DNA from: Nilaparvata lugens
Taxonomy: Eukaryota > Arthropoda > Insecta > Hemiptera > Delphacidae
Direction of reading: 5' to 3'
DNA: 64,000 nt
NCBI RefSeq assembly: GCF_014356525.2
Contig: NC_052510.1
Coordinates: forward strand, 53,748,045 to 53,812,044
Shown here: positions 1 to 12,033 of the stretch, piece after piece
Position numbering within the stretch: position 1 is the first letter of the stretch
How the letters are laid out: each line of letters opens with the position of its first letter
Made by a program: the position numbers and the translations under genes
Notes under the pieces: generated by a model
Databases searched by the model: none
The model's input: only the letters and a program-made list of their open reading frames with translations
Told to the model about the DNA's origin: nothing

Positions 1-239
1 ATGAAGCATTTTGAATCCTCTTTCGAATTAAAATAAATCCATACCTCATAAAGCCAATAATGAAGGACATTTTCATTTCTTTCTGTTTATATGTGGCAAT
101 ACCCGGAAAAATTAAGAACAGAATTACCGGTACCGTACTTTGGGGAATAATCTCTTATCGGCAAATCCTACCCTCAAATAGTTTATCAAACAGCTTTTAA
201 ATAGATGGAATTAAATAGAGAATGCATTTATTCAAATGC

Positions 240-428
240 TAATTAATATATAATTATTATTTAACGAAAATCCTAAATAAATGCTGCAAATCACCACGAA
301 GACCTCTGCTACTGCAGACATTGACAACAGGGTTAACAGCTAGATGGAAATTCGATGAGAACTACTATCCCGAGGTCTTCGGGGTGATTTGCAGCATTTA
401 TTTAGGATTTTCGTTAAATAATAATTAG
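240..428. repeat. Hairpin MITE, family M2 copy 1
   Basis: Two inverted arms surround a short loop. The left arm contains TGCTGCAAATCACC and the right arm contains GGTGATTTGCAGCA, and both run on into AT-rich complementary sequence. The same core recurs at 40971-41216, so this is a dispersed element and not a chance palindrome. No coding capacity is visible. The superfamily is not assigned. Confidence 0.7.
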
Positions 429-485
429 CTTTTAAATACTCTAAATACATATTATGTTTTAAGAACCTCTTAATTCCAGTATAAA

Positions 486-620
486 TCGGAGTTTACTACA
501 GTATTTACTCTCTTATAGGTACTTTAGATCCTTGATTCCTTGCAATACTAATTATATTATTGATCGGAGTTTACCCATTATACTATTCACTCTCGTATAG
601 GTACTTTAGATCCTTGATTC
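486..620. repeat. Two-copy tandem repeat
   Basis: A block of about 75 bp occurs twice. Both copies share ATCGGAGTTTAC and then TAGGTACTTTAGATCCTTGA, with a few substitutions between them. It has no coding potential. Confidence 0.6.
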
Positions 621-870
621 ATTAATTACCCTATATCATTGAAACGGATTGAACCCATTCTCTCTGCTTGCTCCTTGCTGTTGCAGTTCTGGTCATCTGT
701 TTGACTCTCGTTACGTCTGGATTTTTTATGGTAAAGGCTATTTTTCACTCATAAGCCACTCACTGAGAAGCAGAATTTGCTTTTACCAACTATTAATATC
801 ACACTATCACATACAAAATTTGTATAGCTCATCACAAGTAAATTCTGAAGTAATATTGAACTAACAATGC

Positions 871-1007
871 AATAAAAACACACATATATTGTTAAATTCT
901 ACAGTTTTATTTGGTACAGTTTGAAAATATGACCTGTGTGGTCACGAAACCATGGTCCTGTACCAAATAAAACTGTAGAATTTGACGATATATGGGTGTT
1001 TTTATTT
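871..1007. repeat. Short hairpin element
   Basis: Arms of about 50 bp at 871-920 and 957-1006 are inverted copies, with CTACAGTTTTATTTGGTACA on the left and its complement on the right. The loop is about 36 bp. It is probably a MITE or solo foldback. Confidence 0.65.
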
Positions 1008-1036
1008 CATTATGGAACGGTTCTACAACATTGAGG

Positions 1037-1185
1037 CCCGGTTGCACAACAGCCGGTTAAATTTTAACCGTAATTAATTTCACGAGAACCAATCAGAGAA
1101 GGCGTTTTTGAAAAGACAGCATCTCTGATTGGTTCTCGTAGAATTAATCACGGTTAAAATTTAACCGGCTGTTGTGCAACCGGCA
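1037..1185. repeat. Hairpin MITE, family M1 copy 1
   Basis: Terminal inverted repeats begin CCGGTTGCACAA and end TTGTGCAACCGG. The arms continue through CCGGTTAAATTTTAACCG and AACCAATCAGAGA. Further copies lie at 32706-32899, 33286-33428 and 45548-45693. It is non-coding. Confidence 0.8.
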
Positions 1186-2084
1186 CAAACAGTAACTTAA
1201 GTCGAATTGAACAAACAATTTGACTGAACTATCCAAGAAAAATGTCAATGTGAAATGAAATCTAACAGCCTGACATGTCTGATTTGTCAGAAAAAAGTTT
1301 TTAAAATGTTAAAGTCTTCAAAAATATCTATAACTCAGGAATCAATCCAAGAAAAATGTTAATCAATGTAAAATGAAATCTTTCAGTCTGATTTGTCAGC
1401 AAAAAGTTTTAAAAATGTTAAAAGTCACCAAAAATATCTCTAACTCAGGAGTCAATTAAAAACAAATGAACAAACAATCTTAGATATCTGTCAGCACTCA
1501 GCACTAAATCATTGACTAAACAACTAATCATCAACCAATTTTAGAACAATTTAACAAATTGAACTGACCTGTCAGCAGGGTAGAAACAGGTTAATCAACA
1601 TAGCAGGAGCGGCTGTGGAACTTATCAGCTGGTGCCAGGACAAAGAACGGCAAACACACACAACAGCCACATGAACGAACACGTCGAAGCTAAAATCCAA
1701 CAGAACTCACTCACTAAACGCGTCCTGATTTGATTCTACCAACTAAACTTTCATCAAACGGCAGCGTTGTTTACAATCTATTGTTTGAAACAAATTGTAC
1801 AAAACATTCGCGGACGCTCTCCGTGATAAGCGACTAGCTACGAAGCTGTCCAATGAGCGACTGATTTTTTGAGATTAGGAGGCGAACGACAGCGATGCAT
1901 GTGGATAGGATAGGTGGCGGGTGGAGGGGGTGCCGCAAAAGACCAGTGAACGTCTGTACCAGCCGGCCTGAAACTAACCGACACGTCTGCGATGTTGCCA
2001 AGTCTACCCTTGGTACCATACTCACACACACACCAATGTATCCTACACTCTACCATTGAGGGTATCATTTTGCCAGTACCCGTT
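1186..2084. other. Intergenic stretch with a small tandem repeat
   Basis: At 1229-1455 a unit of about 115 bp is repeated twice (both copies carry CCAAGAAAAATGT, TCTGATTTGTCAG and AAAATATCT). The rest shows no gene, RNA or transposon signature that I can recognise. Confidence 0.55.
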
Positions 2085-3147
2085 CCCGTTCATCCTGTAA
2101 TCCTTCTCCATAAACTCTTCTTCACCTGCTTCTCCTTCATCAACTTGTATTTCTCAGCTTCTTTGCCTTCCTTTCCTCCCTTGTTTACGAATTCTACAAC
2201 TACAAAATTATCCTACAATGTCTTCTCATCCTTATTCTTCTCCTTCTCTTACTCATCCAACTCTCACATAGCCTTCTCCTACTCCTAATTCTCGTTCCTC
2301 TTATTTTCCCCGTCTCATATACTTCACTCTTTGCCTTCCTTTCCTCGTATCTTTACGGATTCTACAACTACAACTTTTATTGTAAAATGTCGTCTTTATT
2401 CTTCTCTTTCTCCGCCTCATCCAACTCCCATATAGATCTCTCCTTTTTCGTCTCTTCCTCTTCTTTTCCCCGTCTCCATACCACACTCTTTCTCTCTGCC
2501 TTTTCAATTCCCATTTTCTACCGCTTCGAAAAGTTTTTCTCATCCTTTTAAAACTTGAAATAAACTGCTTCTCACGATTTCTGCAGCTTCTTCTCCTGCC
2601 CTCTCAACTCCTCCTCTTCACCTTTCATTTCTCACCCATCACCCATTTCTGTATTCTCCTATTTCCAATTCTCTCTTATCTCCGCTTTCACCAACATCCA
2701 CCGTCACCACCAAATTAATCGGCCTCCTCCTTCTCCTCCTCCTACTCTTCATTCTCATCTTCACATTCATCTTATTTATCCACCTTCTTATTTTTCCAAC
2801 TTTATCGTCTCCTCCACCTCTATTTTTTCCGCTTCTCCTCCTTATTCCTTTTCTTTCTCTCCTTCTCCTGCTTCTTCTTCTTCACCCTGCCATCTACCTT
2901 TGTCTTCTCCTCGATTTTCTCTCCTTCCTCCTTTTCCTTCAACAATTTTCACCTTTCTTCTTCCATCTTTTTGTACCTTCGTTTCGTCATTTCCCCCGCC
3001 TCTCTTCTTCGTTCCTGAGTTTCTTCCTCCTCCGGTATTTTTTCCCAGTAACATCATCTTAAATTTCCTCTTTCTTCGATCTACTTTTTCTTCTCCTCCT
3101 CCTTCTTCTTTACCTCATCTTCTTCCTCCTCCTCCACTTTATCATTC

Positions 3148-3179
<32 letters not shown>

Positions 3180-3600
3180 CTCCTCCTCTTACTACTTCTC
3201 CTCATCATCTTTCTCATCCTCCTCCTCCTTCTCCACCTCCTCCTTCTCCCCCTCCTCCTCCTCTTCCTCCTTCTCTTCCTGCTCCTCCACCTACTCCTCC
3301 TCCTCTCACCCTACTCTTCCTCCTCCTCCTCCTCCTCAACTACTCCACCTCCTCCTCTTCCTCTTTATCCTTCTCCTCCTCCTACTCCACCTCCTCCTGC
3401 TCCTCCTACTACTACTACTACTCCTACTCCTCTTCCTCTTACTACTCCTCCTGCTAGTACTACTCCTCCTCCTCCTCCCACTCCTTTTCCTCCTCCTCTT
3501 CCTCTCCCTTTTTCCCAACTTCTATTCCTAAATTCTATAATCCCTTTCCCTAAAATCTTCTTCTTAATTTCTATCACCTTCTCCTCTACCTCGTTTGTCG
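2085..3600. repeat. Polypyrimidine low-complexity tract
   Basis: For about 1.5 kb the + strand is almost entirely C and T, with irregular CTT, CCT and CTC triplets. It is densest at 3090-3500, where CTCCTC runs dominate. Long open frames here read as poly-Pro/Ser/Leu (+) or Arg/Gly/Lys/Glu (-) and are composition artefacts. Such tracts are known to favour triplex (H-DNA) structure and are prone to assembly error. Confidence 0.85.
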
Positions 3601-5489
3601 CTGATTGCTATCACTATCATTGTGCATACCTATAGTAGAATAAATCTATAGTAGGTAATAAAAATCTATAGTAGGTAATATTATTAAGTTTGGCCGACAA
3701 GACACAGTCATTCATAGGAGTTGAGATGCTGTGCTGAAGCAAACAGTGGCAACAAAGCGACCAGTCTGCAGGCTGCAGCCACTCCCAGGTTACCCGAGTA
3801 ACCCCACGTAGCCTACCCTGCAAGCCTGCAACTTATGACATATGCCCGACCCACAACAGTTTATGACATATGGTCAGCTTTACTGACCTAATGGGGCCGT
3901 TTGCCATGATAACCACCGTTGAACTTCTCTGTATAACACACCTCCAAACAACGACGTCCTCCATGTGGCGAATTTTCACTTTGTTCGACAATATTTAAGA
4001 GTTCTTCTTCTTTTTCTTCCTTCATTCAAGGTTTAGGCTCTTGCCTTTTCCGACTCACAACAGTATAATTGTATATCTATCTATTACAGTATTACAGTAC
4101 GGTAATCTAAAATTAAAATAATCATTAAATCAGTTATTCATCTTTTACATTTTATAGCCATCTTTTCCTAGGTCTACCTACCTATATCTCTTTTTCTATT
4201 CAAGAGTTTTTACAGCTTATTTACCTGTAACGAATTTTGGACATTTCAAAACAATAGAGCTTTCTGTTCACTTGAGAACTCACGAAATGTAGTGTGTACA
4301 AGAAAACCATATAGAATCATTACGTTCTCGATATTGTACTGTAGCCACTGAGTTGCGGCCCCAACAAGTACTGAATAGTGATATTGTATATTGATTTAAT
4401 TACCATTTACCACCTGCAATATATTTGAAGATCTTCAGAATTAGGTAGCAGAGTTTGACACAAATAACCTCTCAATAACGAATAACTTCCTGCAGCGATT
4501 TTTTGTGAGGATAATCGACTAGGTTATGCTGAATTTCAACCTAATTTAGTCATATTTTTCAAATTGTATGAATTCAGGGCTTTAACTAAACTGGTAGTTA
4601 CGTTACAATTTCTATTCTTGTTTTATTAGTTTATTAATTTTAAAGGGTACTATAAGTCTATTTTATAAATAATTTAGTCATCTTTTCGATACCGTACCGC
4701 GTACCGTATTGAAGGATAAGTTATACGACGTTTATATCCTTTTGCAAGAGTGGAACTATAGCCTTTACGTCAAACTTGTCTCCTTTATGCAGGCAAGAGA
4801 TAACGCAATATTGTACTATCATAATTCAAATAGCATTTCATATTCATATTTCAGTGGTTGCCAGTTAATTTTTGTATACAGCTCAACATTTCGTCTTATT
4901 CCTCCTTTTTCTTCTCCTTCCTGATTCTTATTTAGGAAGACAACAGGGGCTAGGCGTGACCCCAGACCATTATATTTTCTGTAACGGTATTACCTTGACT
5001 ACAGTAAACTTGTAGATCTGGGATTTATTGTGGGGTGATCTCTAACTAGTCTATCAACTTCCTGCACAGGTGGCTTAGAAGCTGCAAGTTGGTCAGAAGT
5101 GGGTGAAAAGAGATCCCTTGGATTTACGCATAAACCCCTGTTGACTTTAGTGTATAGTTGATTCATTTGGGCTTTGCTCGAAAATTTTGCTTATTTTGCT
5201 ATATTTGATAGCCTTTTATTTATATTAATCCCGTTATAAAATTTGAAAAATCACATGAGAGACATTGAAAGTTAATACTTGAAAGTTTAATCATGAAAAC
5301 AGTGTAAAAATGGATTTGGCAGAAATTTTAAGATATTTTCAAGTTGGGGTTAAGCTTATGTTGTTTTCAATCGTTGCTTGTTTTGTGTTGTATTTCTAGG
5401 GCTATAGTTTCTCCTCCTCCATGAACTGCCCCTTACCAGTCAGTAATAATCCTACTCCTCTGCCTCCTTATCTATTTCATGTTCCTTAG
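3601..5489. other. Intergenic, no recognised gene
   Basis: There is a small triplication of CTATAGTAGGTAATA-like sequence at 3630-3682. Otherwise this is AT-rich sequence without convincing exons, RNA genes or transposon ends. Confidence 0.5.
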
Positions 5490-5966
5490 CCTTCCGGCAG
5501 TCGCGCTGTTGTAAAAAGTACAACAGTGTCAGTTTTTTTGCTGCACAAAACTATTGAATGGGGTGGTGTTAGTTAATGAGTCACCTATGCATTCCAAAAC
5601 TTCCCCTCATCACTCGACTAAGTTGCAGTTTCAACCGAGCAATGGTTCAGTCTTTAAGTGCCATTTAGTCGCGACAGTGCATAAGTCGCACTGTGCATAA
5701 GATAAAGAAAAACTGTATACGGGGACTGTAAACGAACTAATAACACAGAATTGATGGCTTTGCTTGATGTACCTTATTGGGCTATGAAATGGTAATCATC
5801 CAAATGTTCATAGGCGTAAAATAATCCAAGATGGAAAAAGTAATTATACAATTAATTAATAGGTTTTAACAGTAAACAGAGTGCATAACACTTGGAAAAT
5901 TGGATGTTGTACAAAATACAACACGCGACTGCTCGTGTGATTGAGTAGGGCGCGACTACCGGAAGG
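5490..5966. mobile_element. Non-autonomous DNA transposon with TTAG flanks
   Basis: The element begins CCTTCCGGCAGTCGCGC and ends GCGCGACTACCGGAAGG, giving imperfect terminal inverted repeats. The second part of each arm also pairs (TTGTA...TACAAC and CGCGACTG). TTAG is present immediately on both sides (5486-5489 and 5967-5970), which fits a 4-bp target-site duplication. There is no transposase reading frame inside. Confidence 0.65.
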
Positions 5967-6194
5967 TTAGTTCTTAGAGTATAAAATGCATGAACTCGAC
6001 AATATTATTGACAGAATTGATAATGTGAAATGTGTTCAATAATCTAAGGAGAAATTCTACTCGCGTATATTCAGTTGAGGAATGGGCTGCAAATATTTTC
6101 CTAGATGAATGATACTATCTTATAATAAATAAACTCTGAATAACATTTATCTGTTGACCAGAAGCTCTTTTATTCTCCAGTAGATATAGCCTTT

Positions 6195-7200
6195 TATTAT
6201 CACCGTACCTGTCTTAATGAACAATATTTGGATATTCCTATTTCTTTTGTATGGTATGTAGTATCTACGGTACGGTACTCTATATTTGAAATTTGATTTG
6301 ATCTGAGTAGAAGAGTGAAACTGGAGCATTTTAGTACTAAAATAGGTAAAAAGTAACAGCAGTCACTCTAATAGCTATACTAACATCCAGTGACACACAA
6401 ATGTAGTAAATAGCAGAACATTCAAGTGTGACATAAGATCAGTGGGACAAATGAAGACATTCATTCAATTCTTTTCACTGTGCAACTGTAATTTGAATAT
6501 TTGCATACTTCCCATGAATTATGTGAGAATTGTGTGAACCTGTAGGCCATTGACTTCAATGTTATCTTCCCACACAAGGAAAAAAGCGCTATGAACCCGA
6601 ATTAAACTAGATTTAGTGTTCTTCATGACCGACTAAAAGCTCGAAAAATAATTGTAGGATGAGATTCGTCAAATAGTTACCTAGTCTTTTTATATACCGG
6701 TCCTCAATATAATAATAGAGATGCATTCTCTCGAATAATATTAAGGTCTAGAAAGGAGTAGGTACCGTTTTCTGAAAAATGAACATCATAAGTCTATATA
6801 TTTTGTTCACAAATACTTTAAATCATAGGATAATTCAATGAGGCCTAGAAAGAAGTAGGAACCCTTTTCTGAAAATGAGCACCATAAGTCCATATTTTGT
6901 TCACAAATACTTTAAATCAATTTATTAATCTATATGTACAATATTTCAAGGAAAAATTCCCTCTAAATTGGACATTCTAGTTTTGTTTGTACTTTCTGCT
7001 TTGATGAATATTCAATATTGATAGCCTATTATTACCTGTCTTAAATGAACAATATATTCATATTTCTTTTGTATGGTATGTAGTAGGGCTACGGTACTCA
7101 ATATCTGTAATATCAACCATATAATATCAGCCTAGAGATGAACCATGTCCTCTCGTGTCAATAAGAAAAAGAAAGAAAAAAGTCGGCTACTATCAAGTGT
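6195..7200. repeat. Repeat block, copy 1
   Basis: The stretch from about 6294 to 7200 recurs at 16120-17041 with substitutions and small indels. The block has internal repetition. The phrase CTTTTGTATGGTATGTAGTA with its surroundings occurs at about 6245 and again at about 7070, and a GGCCTAGAAAGAAGTAGG-type unit occurs more than once. No coding region is recognised. Confidence 0.75.
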
Positions 7201-7439
7201 TCAATTTTACAAGACGAATGAATAATTGATGTTGCTTTCCATGACGAAACACTATATAATAACTTCTTTGTAGTTCAGACACTGTATTACTTGTAATTAT
7301 TCATATATCTACTCCAGACAGAATTGAACACTATAAAATATCTCGCACAAAATAATGGCTACCGGTACTCATACAATGTAATAGACAAAATACATCAAAA
7401 GATAAAAAACAGAAACCCCCAAATCCCAACCAATACATC

Positions 7440-7687
7440 ACACTTACCTATTTGACTATTTTCAATCAAAAATCTCAATCCATAGCAAACATATTTAAAA
7501 GATCAGACTACAAAACAGCATTCAGAACCAACAACAACTTGAAAACTATGGAAAATGGACAGCTCAAAATTTAAAAACTATGAAAAAACGGGGATTCATA
7601 AACTTAAATGCAATACATGCCCAAAATTCTATATTGGACAGACCGGTGGTAGCTTCAAAGTAGGATACAATGAACACATAAAAGCAT
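7440..7687 (+). pseudogene. Penelope-like element fragment, GIY-YIG endonuclease part
   Basis: A frame at about 7590-7687 reads HKLKCNTCPKFYIGQTGG followed by a Y-x-EH motif. This is the GIY-YIG nuclease domain carried by Penelope-like retroelements, with a CxxC pair just before the YIG motif. Upstream, AFRTNNNLK resembles the linker that precedes this domain in such elements. The first GIY residues read GIH here. Coding is broken by stops upstream, and the fragment ends exactly at the start of the BEL LTR at 7688. The remainder of the element is not found after the BEL copy. Confidence 0.7.
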
Positions 7688-8831
7688 TGTAAAATCTGAC
7701 AAAGCATCTATTGGAACGGTTCCACTTGTTATTCGTTCCGCTACTACATAGACATCATGTCGTCATCATGTCTGTCTGTCTGCGCGCTGTGTCTTTTGTG
7801 CATCTGCGCTGACCAGTGACGTCACAGTCGCGGTTCTTTGCCACTGCTCTAGTCAGCTGGTTTTCTATACTTCTATTCGTACCTTTTTCGTCGGATTGTT
7901 TGCCGTTACAATTTTAATATTTGTGCTATTCAATTTTTTTGGAATTTAATCTTGTCTTTAGGCATCTTACCTTTTAGATATTTGCCACTTTTTCACCAAA
8001 CGTTTGTGGACGTTTCACATACGTGGCTGACATTTCCGCCTTCCCTCTTTGTTACTAGCGTCTTTTGCCTTTTGCTGTTTGTCTTTTCATGGAGGTCGGC
8101 GAGTGTGCTTCCTGCGCTCGGTCTAAACCTTTCATCTGAATTCATCGGACTTACAAAACGTTTTTAAGGTGTGAATTATTCTTCAAATTAATTCGTTTGT
8201 TCTATTCTTCAGTGTGATTCAATTATTCATTGAGTTCTTCACTCAGTTACTCTGTTAAAATTGGATAAACTTTGTCAAAAATTACAACCTCGTGTAAGCT
8301 TCAGTTGCCATTTTTCTACAATTGGCTTCACCTCGTGAAACTCAAACTTTCAAGTGCATCATCTCTACCATTTGGAAATCAATCCAAAAACTCCACAACT
8401 TGAAGATCGGATTATTCGTTTGGAATTCTACTTGCTCCAGCCTACATTTCCATTGGGTGATTCGCCTGCTGTAGTGGACGTTTCCATGCTTGTCATCGCA
8501 TGGCCAGATCACTTCATCGCTTGCTGATGTCCTGTTCCTGTTGGTATTGCGGAGTCATTGCCTGTCTGCCTGGCCGCATCTCCTCTTCAAAATTTTATTC
8601 AGGTTATGTAAATCGTTCTTTTCAATTTTCATTTACGTATGCATCATTATTGTTTTATTAATGTCTATCTTGACATTCAATTCACTGAGGCTACCGACGC
8701 CTACTTATTGATTTATTAATGTCTATCTTGACATTCTATTCACTGAGGCTACCGACGCCTACCTATTGTTTAGTTAATGTCTATCTTGACATTCATTTCA
8801 CTGAGGCCATCGACGCCTATTTATTTATTGG
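7688..8831 (+). repeat. BEL 5' LTR, part matched by the 3' LTR
   Basis: This segment aligns without large gaps to 14976-16118, with roughly a dozen or more substitutions seen by eye. It starts TGT like a normal LTR. The true LTR probably continues past 8831 into the arrays, because the matching downstream copy is cut off there by a sequence junction and not by a CA terminus. Confidence 0.8.
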
Positions 8832-9660
8832 ATTTGACAGCTACCCTTGGCTTTACAAGTGATTTTCTGGACACTGATGCCTACTAATTGATTTATTAAT
8901 TTCTATCTTGACATTCATTTCACTGAGGCCATTGACGCCTATTTATTTATTGGATTTGACAGCTACCCTTGGCTTTACAAGTGATTTTCTGGCCACTGAC
9001 GCCTACTAATTGTTTTATTAATGTCTATCTTGACATTCATTTCACTGAGGCTACCGACGCCTACCTATTGTTTAGTTAATGTCTATCTTGACATTCATTT
9101 CACTGAGGCCATCGACACCTATTTATTTATTGGATTTGACAGCTACCCTTGGCTTTACAAGTGATTTTCTGGCCACTGACGCCTACTAATTGATTTATTA
9201 ATGTCTATCTTGACATTCATTTCACTGAGGCTACCGACGCCTACCTATTGTTTAGTTAATGTCTATCTTGACATCATTTCACTGAGGCCATCGACGCCTA
9301 TTTATTTATTGGATTTGACAGCTACCCTTGGCTTTACAAGTGATTTTCTGGCCACTGACGCCTACTAATTGATTTATTAATGTCTATCTTGACATTCATT
9401 TCACTGAGGCCACCGACGCCTATTTGTTTATTGGATTTGACAGCTACCCTTGGCTTTACAAGTGATTCATTGAAGGCCACTGTCGCCTATTACTCGTTCT
9501 AATTGATGTCTGTCTTGACATTCAATTCATTGAAGGCCCATGTCGCCTATATTTACCTGGATAATCTTCATTATATTTATTAGCTACCCTTAGCTTTTAA
9601 GTGTTATTCTAAGGCCAGTGACGCCTATTAATTATTTGGTCGAAGTCTATCTTGACATTC
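8630..9660 (+). repeat. Tandem array A in the BEL LTR/leader
   Basis: About ten copies of a unit containing TGTCTATCTTGACATTCA and CACTGAGGC-ACCGACGCCTA follow one another. Some are separated by a second unit (TTGGATTTGACAGCTACCCT...), giving a higher-order period of about 175 bp. The last copies (after about 9450) are more diverged. The first units are also present in the 3' LTR at about 15945-16115, so the array starts inside the LTR. Confidence 0.8.
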
Positions 9661-9929
9661 AAATCACTGAAGGCCTATGCCGCATATATTTTTATACGTT
9701 ACTTGCTGAGCATTTTTTTACAGCTTATTGTCATTTTTAATCATTATTATTGTACCTTAGTAATAACTTTCATTATAGCACTCAATTTATATTCATTTCA
9801 GGTATCATTATTACTACCTTTGCATTTATTGTCAGACTTCAATGGTCATTAATGTCATTGACCTAATTTCATTTAAATTTTGTAGTTCTCTACATTATTT
9901 CACATGTTGTAATTTTCCCAAGATTTGAC

Positions 9930-10345
9930 TCATTGTTTTTGTATGTGGCCATCTGCCTATTATTATTTAAAGATTCAAAGACTTAACCTACTTACAATTG
10001 CTTTTGTATGTGGCCATCTGCCTATTATTATTTTATTGATCTCAAGATATTTGATTCAATGTTTTTTGTATGTGGCCACCTGCCTATCATTATTTTATTG
10101 ATCCCAAGAAATTTGACACAATTGTTTTTGTATGTGGCCATCTGCCTATTATTATTTAAAGATTCAAAGACTTAACCTACTTACAATTGCTTTTGTATGT
10201 GGCCATCTGCCTATTATTATTTTATTGATCTCAGATATTTGATTCAATGTTTTTTGTATGTGGCCACCTGCCTATCATTATTTTATTGATCCCAAGAAAT
10301 TTGACACAATTGTTTTTGTATGTGGCCATCTGCCTACTATTATCA
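9930..10345 (+). repeat. Tandem array B in the BEL leader
   Basis: Seven copies of a unit of about 62 bp carry TTTGTATGTGGCCA(T/C)CTGCC. They are arranged as a higher-order repeat of three units (about 187 bp). The array sits between array A and gag and has no coding signal. Confidence 0.8.
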
Positions 10346-11141
10346 TCTTATTATTATTAAATCTTATATTGTTGATTCATTTAGTCTTTTATTGGCGTAC
10401 TTACCACACTTCAAGCTATCAGTATTTTTATGCACAGAATTCAAAGATTTATTTGTAGGTATTTATACCAACTATCATCCACAGTCCACTGCCCTGCCCT
10501 TGGATTCTGTCATAAAAATTGGTCCTCCGGGCCGGATTTTTTGACCCAGTGTCTACCTAGGATATTGTTAATTGGGGGCCAATTGGATAAAAATTGGTCC
10601 TCCTGCCCGTCATCTTTGACCCAGTTTGCCTAGGATAATTGTTAATTTTTATTACCCATTTCTTGGTCCATTGAACCTTAGGGTTTCAGTGACCGTGTGC
10701 CTAATAGTCTAGCTTGACGCCAATGATTAGGTCCCGCTCTAGAGTATATTTTATTTCATTGTACCTTTGTATGTTTATATTGTTTAATATTAAGCATTCA
10801 CACACTTGTTTCAAATTTTCAGTACTGGCTGCAACTCAAAGCACGCTGCGACGTGTATGCACCAGCTATCAACTATCTTGTACCCTGAGAGACTGAACCG
10901 CACTGAACTGGTCACAGACGGCTATTGCGCATTGAGAAAGCAACACACGGCAAACTACACCGTCTTGCGAGCTCGCTACTTGACTCGCCGCACAGCAAGC
11001 TTGATACAACTTGCCTCAAACGCACAGGCGTGCCTCTCTGCGTACTGGACCAGCGCCCAAGGTTGCTTATTGGCGCAGCAATCGCATTGCTACAGTGCAC
11101 TATCGTGTCATTCACTCAGGTTTTTCTGTTAATTTTTAAGC

Positions 11142-12033
11142 ATGTCTGATCATGAGGAAGATTCACTTCCTGAGCCTTCTGCTCTTTTCAATGCAAGAGA
11201 CAATTTACACCAGGAAATAGATTGGTTCATAACCAGCTATAACGATTATGTTGTGGACACTGAAGCCACTTATTATCAATTATTGACTGTAAAAAACGAA
11301 CTAGGTTCACTTAGACACTTAGAATTAAGTATAATAAGATACATCAACAACTATGGAATTCAGAGTTGCAAGCGCAGGACACTTCAACTCATTTTGAGAT
11401 ACTCAATAAGTTTATCTCCATTACCTCTAAGGCAAAAGCTGCATTAACTGCTTTTGAAAGCAGACAACGCATCAATGAGGCCACTGCTGGTGCTTCCCAG
11501 CGGCCAACATCTCAAAACGCACCTTTGGCAAATTTTCAGTTGCCTCAGATACCGCTTCCACGCTTCAATGGGGAGCTTTCAAAATGGCAAGCATTCTCAA
11601 GTGCTTTTACTAATATTATTGGTAATCAAGATAACATTAATGATTCATTGAAATTTTTCTATCTTCGTCAATCACTCAGTGGTGAAGCTCTTGCTAGAGT
11701 GGAACACATTGAAGCTGACGAAAATGGTTTTCAGCTTGCATGGAACCTCTTAAGGGAGAGGTATGACAACAAGAGATTAATTGCTGCCAGGCACGTCACG
11801 GCAATTGAATCTCCGCCTACCATAAAGCGTAACTGTCCTCAATCATTACGGGCATTCATTGACTTTTGCAAGTCCCACATTACCGCGCTCAAAGCGCTTC
11901 AACTTGGAGTCCAAATCAAGGACTTGTTGTATATGCACAAAATGTTGTTGCAGTTGGATACTGCTACTGTTCGAGAATGGGAAAAGAGTGTTGGTATACA
12001 TGACATTCCCACCATTGATAAATTTGGAATTTT
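11142..12033 (+). pseudogene. gag: BEL gag region, frame-broken
   Basis: The gag N-terminus starts at the ATG at 11142 (a Ser-Asp-His-Glu-Glu-rich start) and runs in one frame to about 11360. It continues in a second frame from about 11366. That frame carries the conserved gag core (PLPRFNGE, then WQAFSSAF and FYLRQSLSGEA), as in BEL gag proteins of the DUF1759 type. Near 12026-12036 the frame changes again at a T6 run, after which the downstream frame carries the end of gag. Each shift is to the -1 frame. Programmed shifting at two sites would be unusual, so mutation or sequencing error is likelier. Confidence 0.75.

Noticed and set aside
2900..3457. Long proline/serine-rich open frame on +
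   Set aside because: It lies wholly in the polypyrimidine tract. Absence of stops follows from the lack of A and G, and there is no conserved motif or start context.
8630..10345. Regularly spaced repeats resembling a CRISPR array
   Set aside because: The units are contiguous, with no unique spacers. They belong to an LTR element, and the host is clearly eukaryotic.
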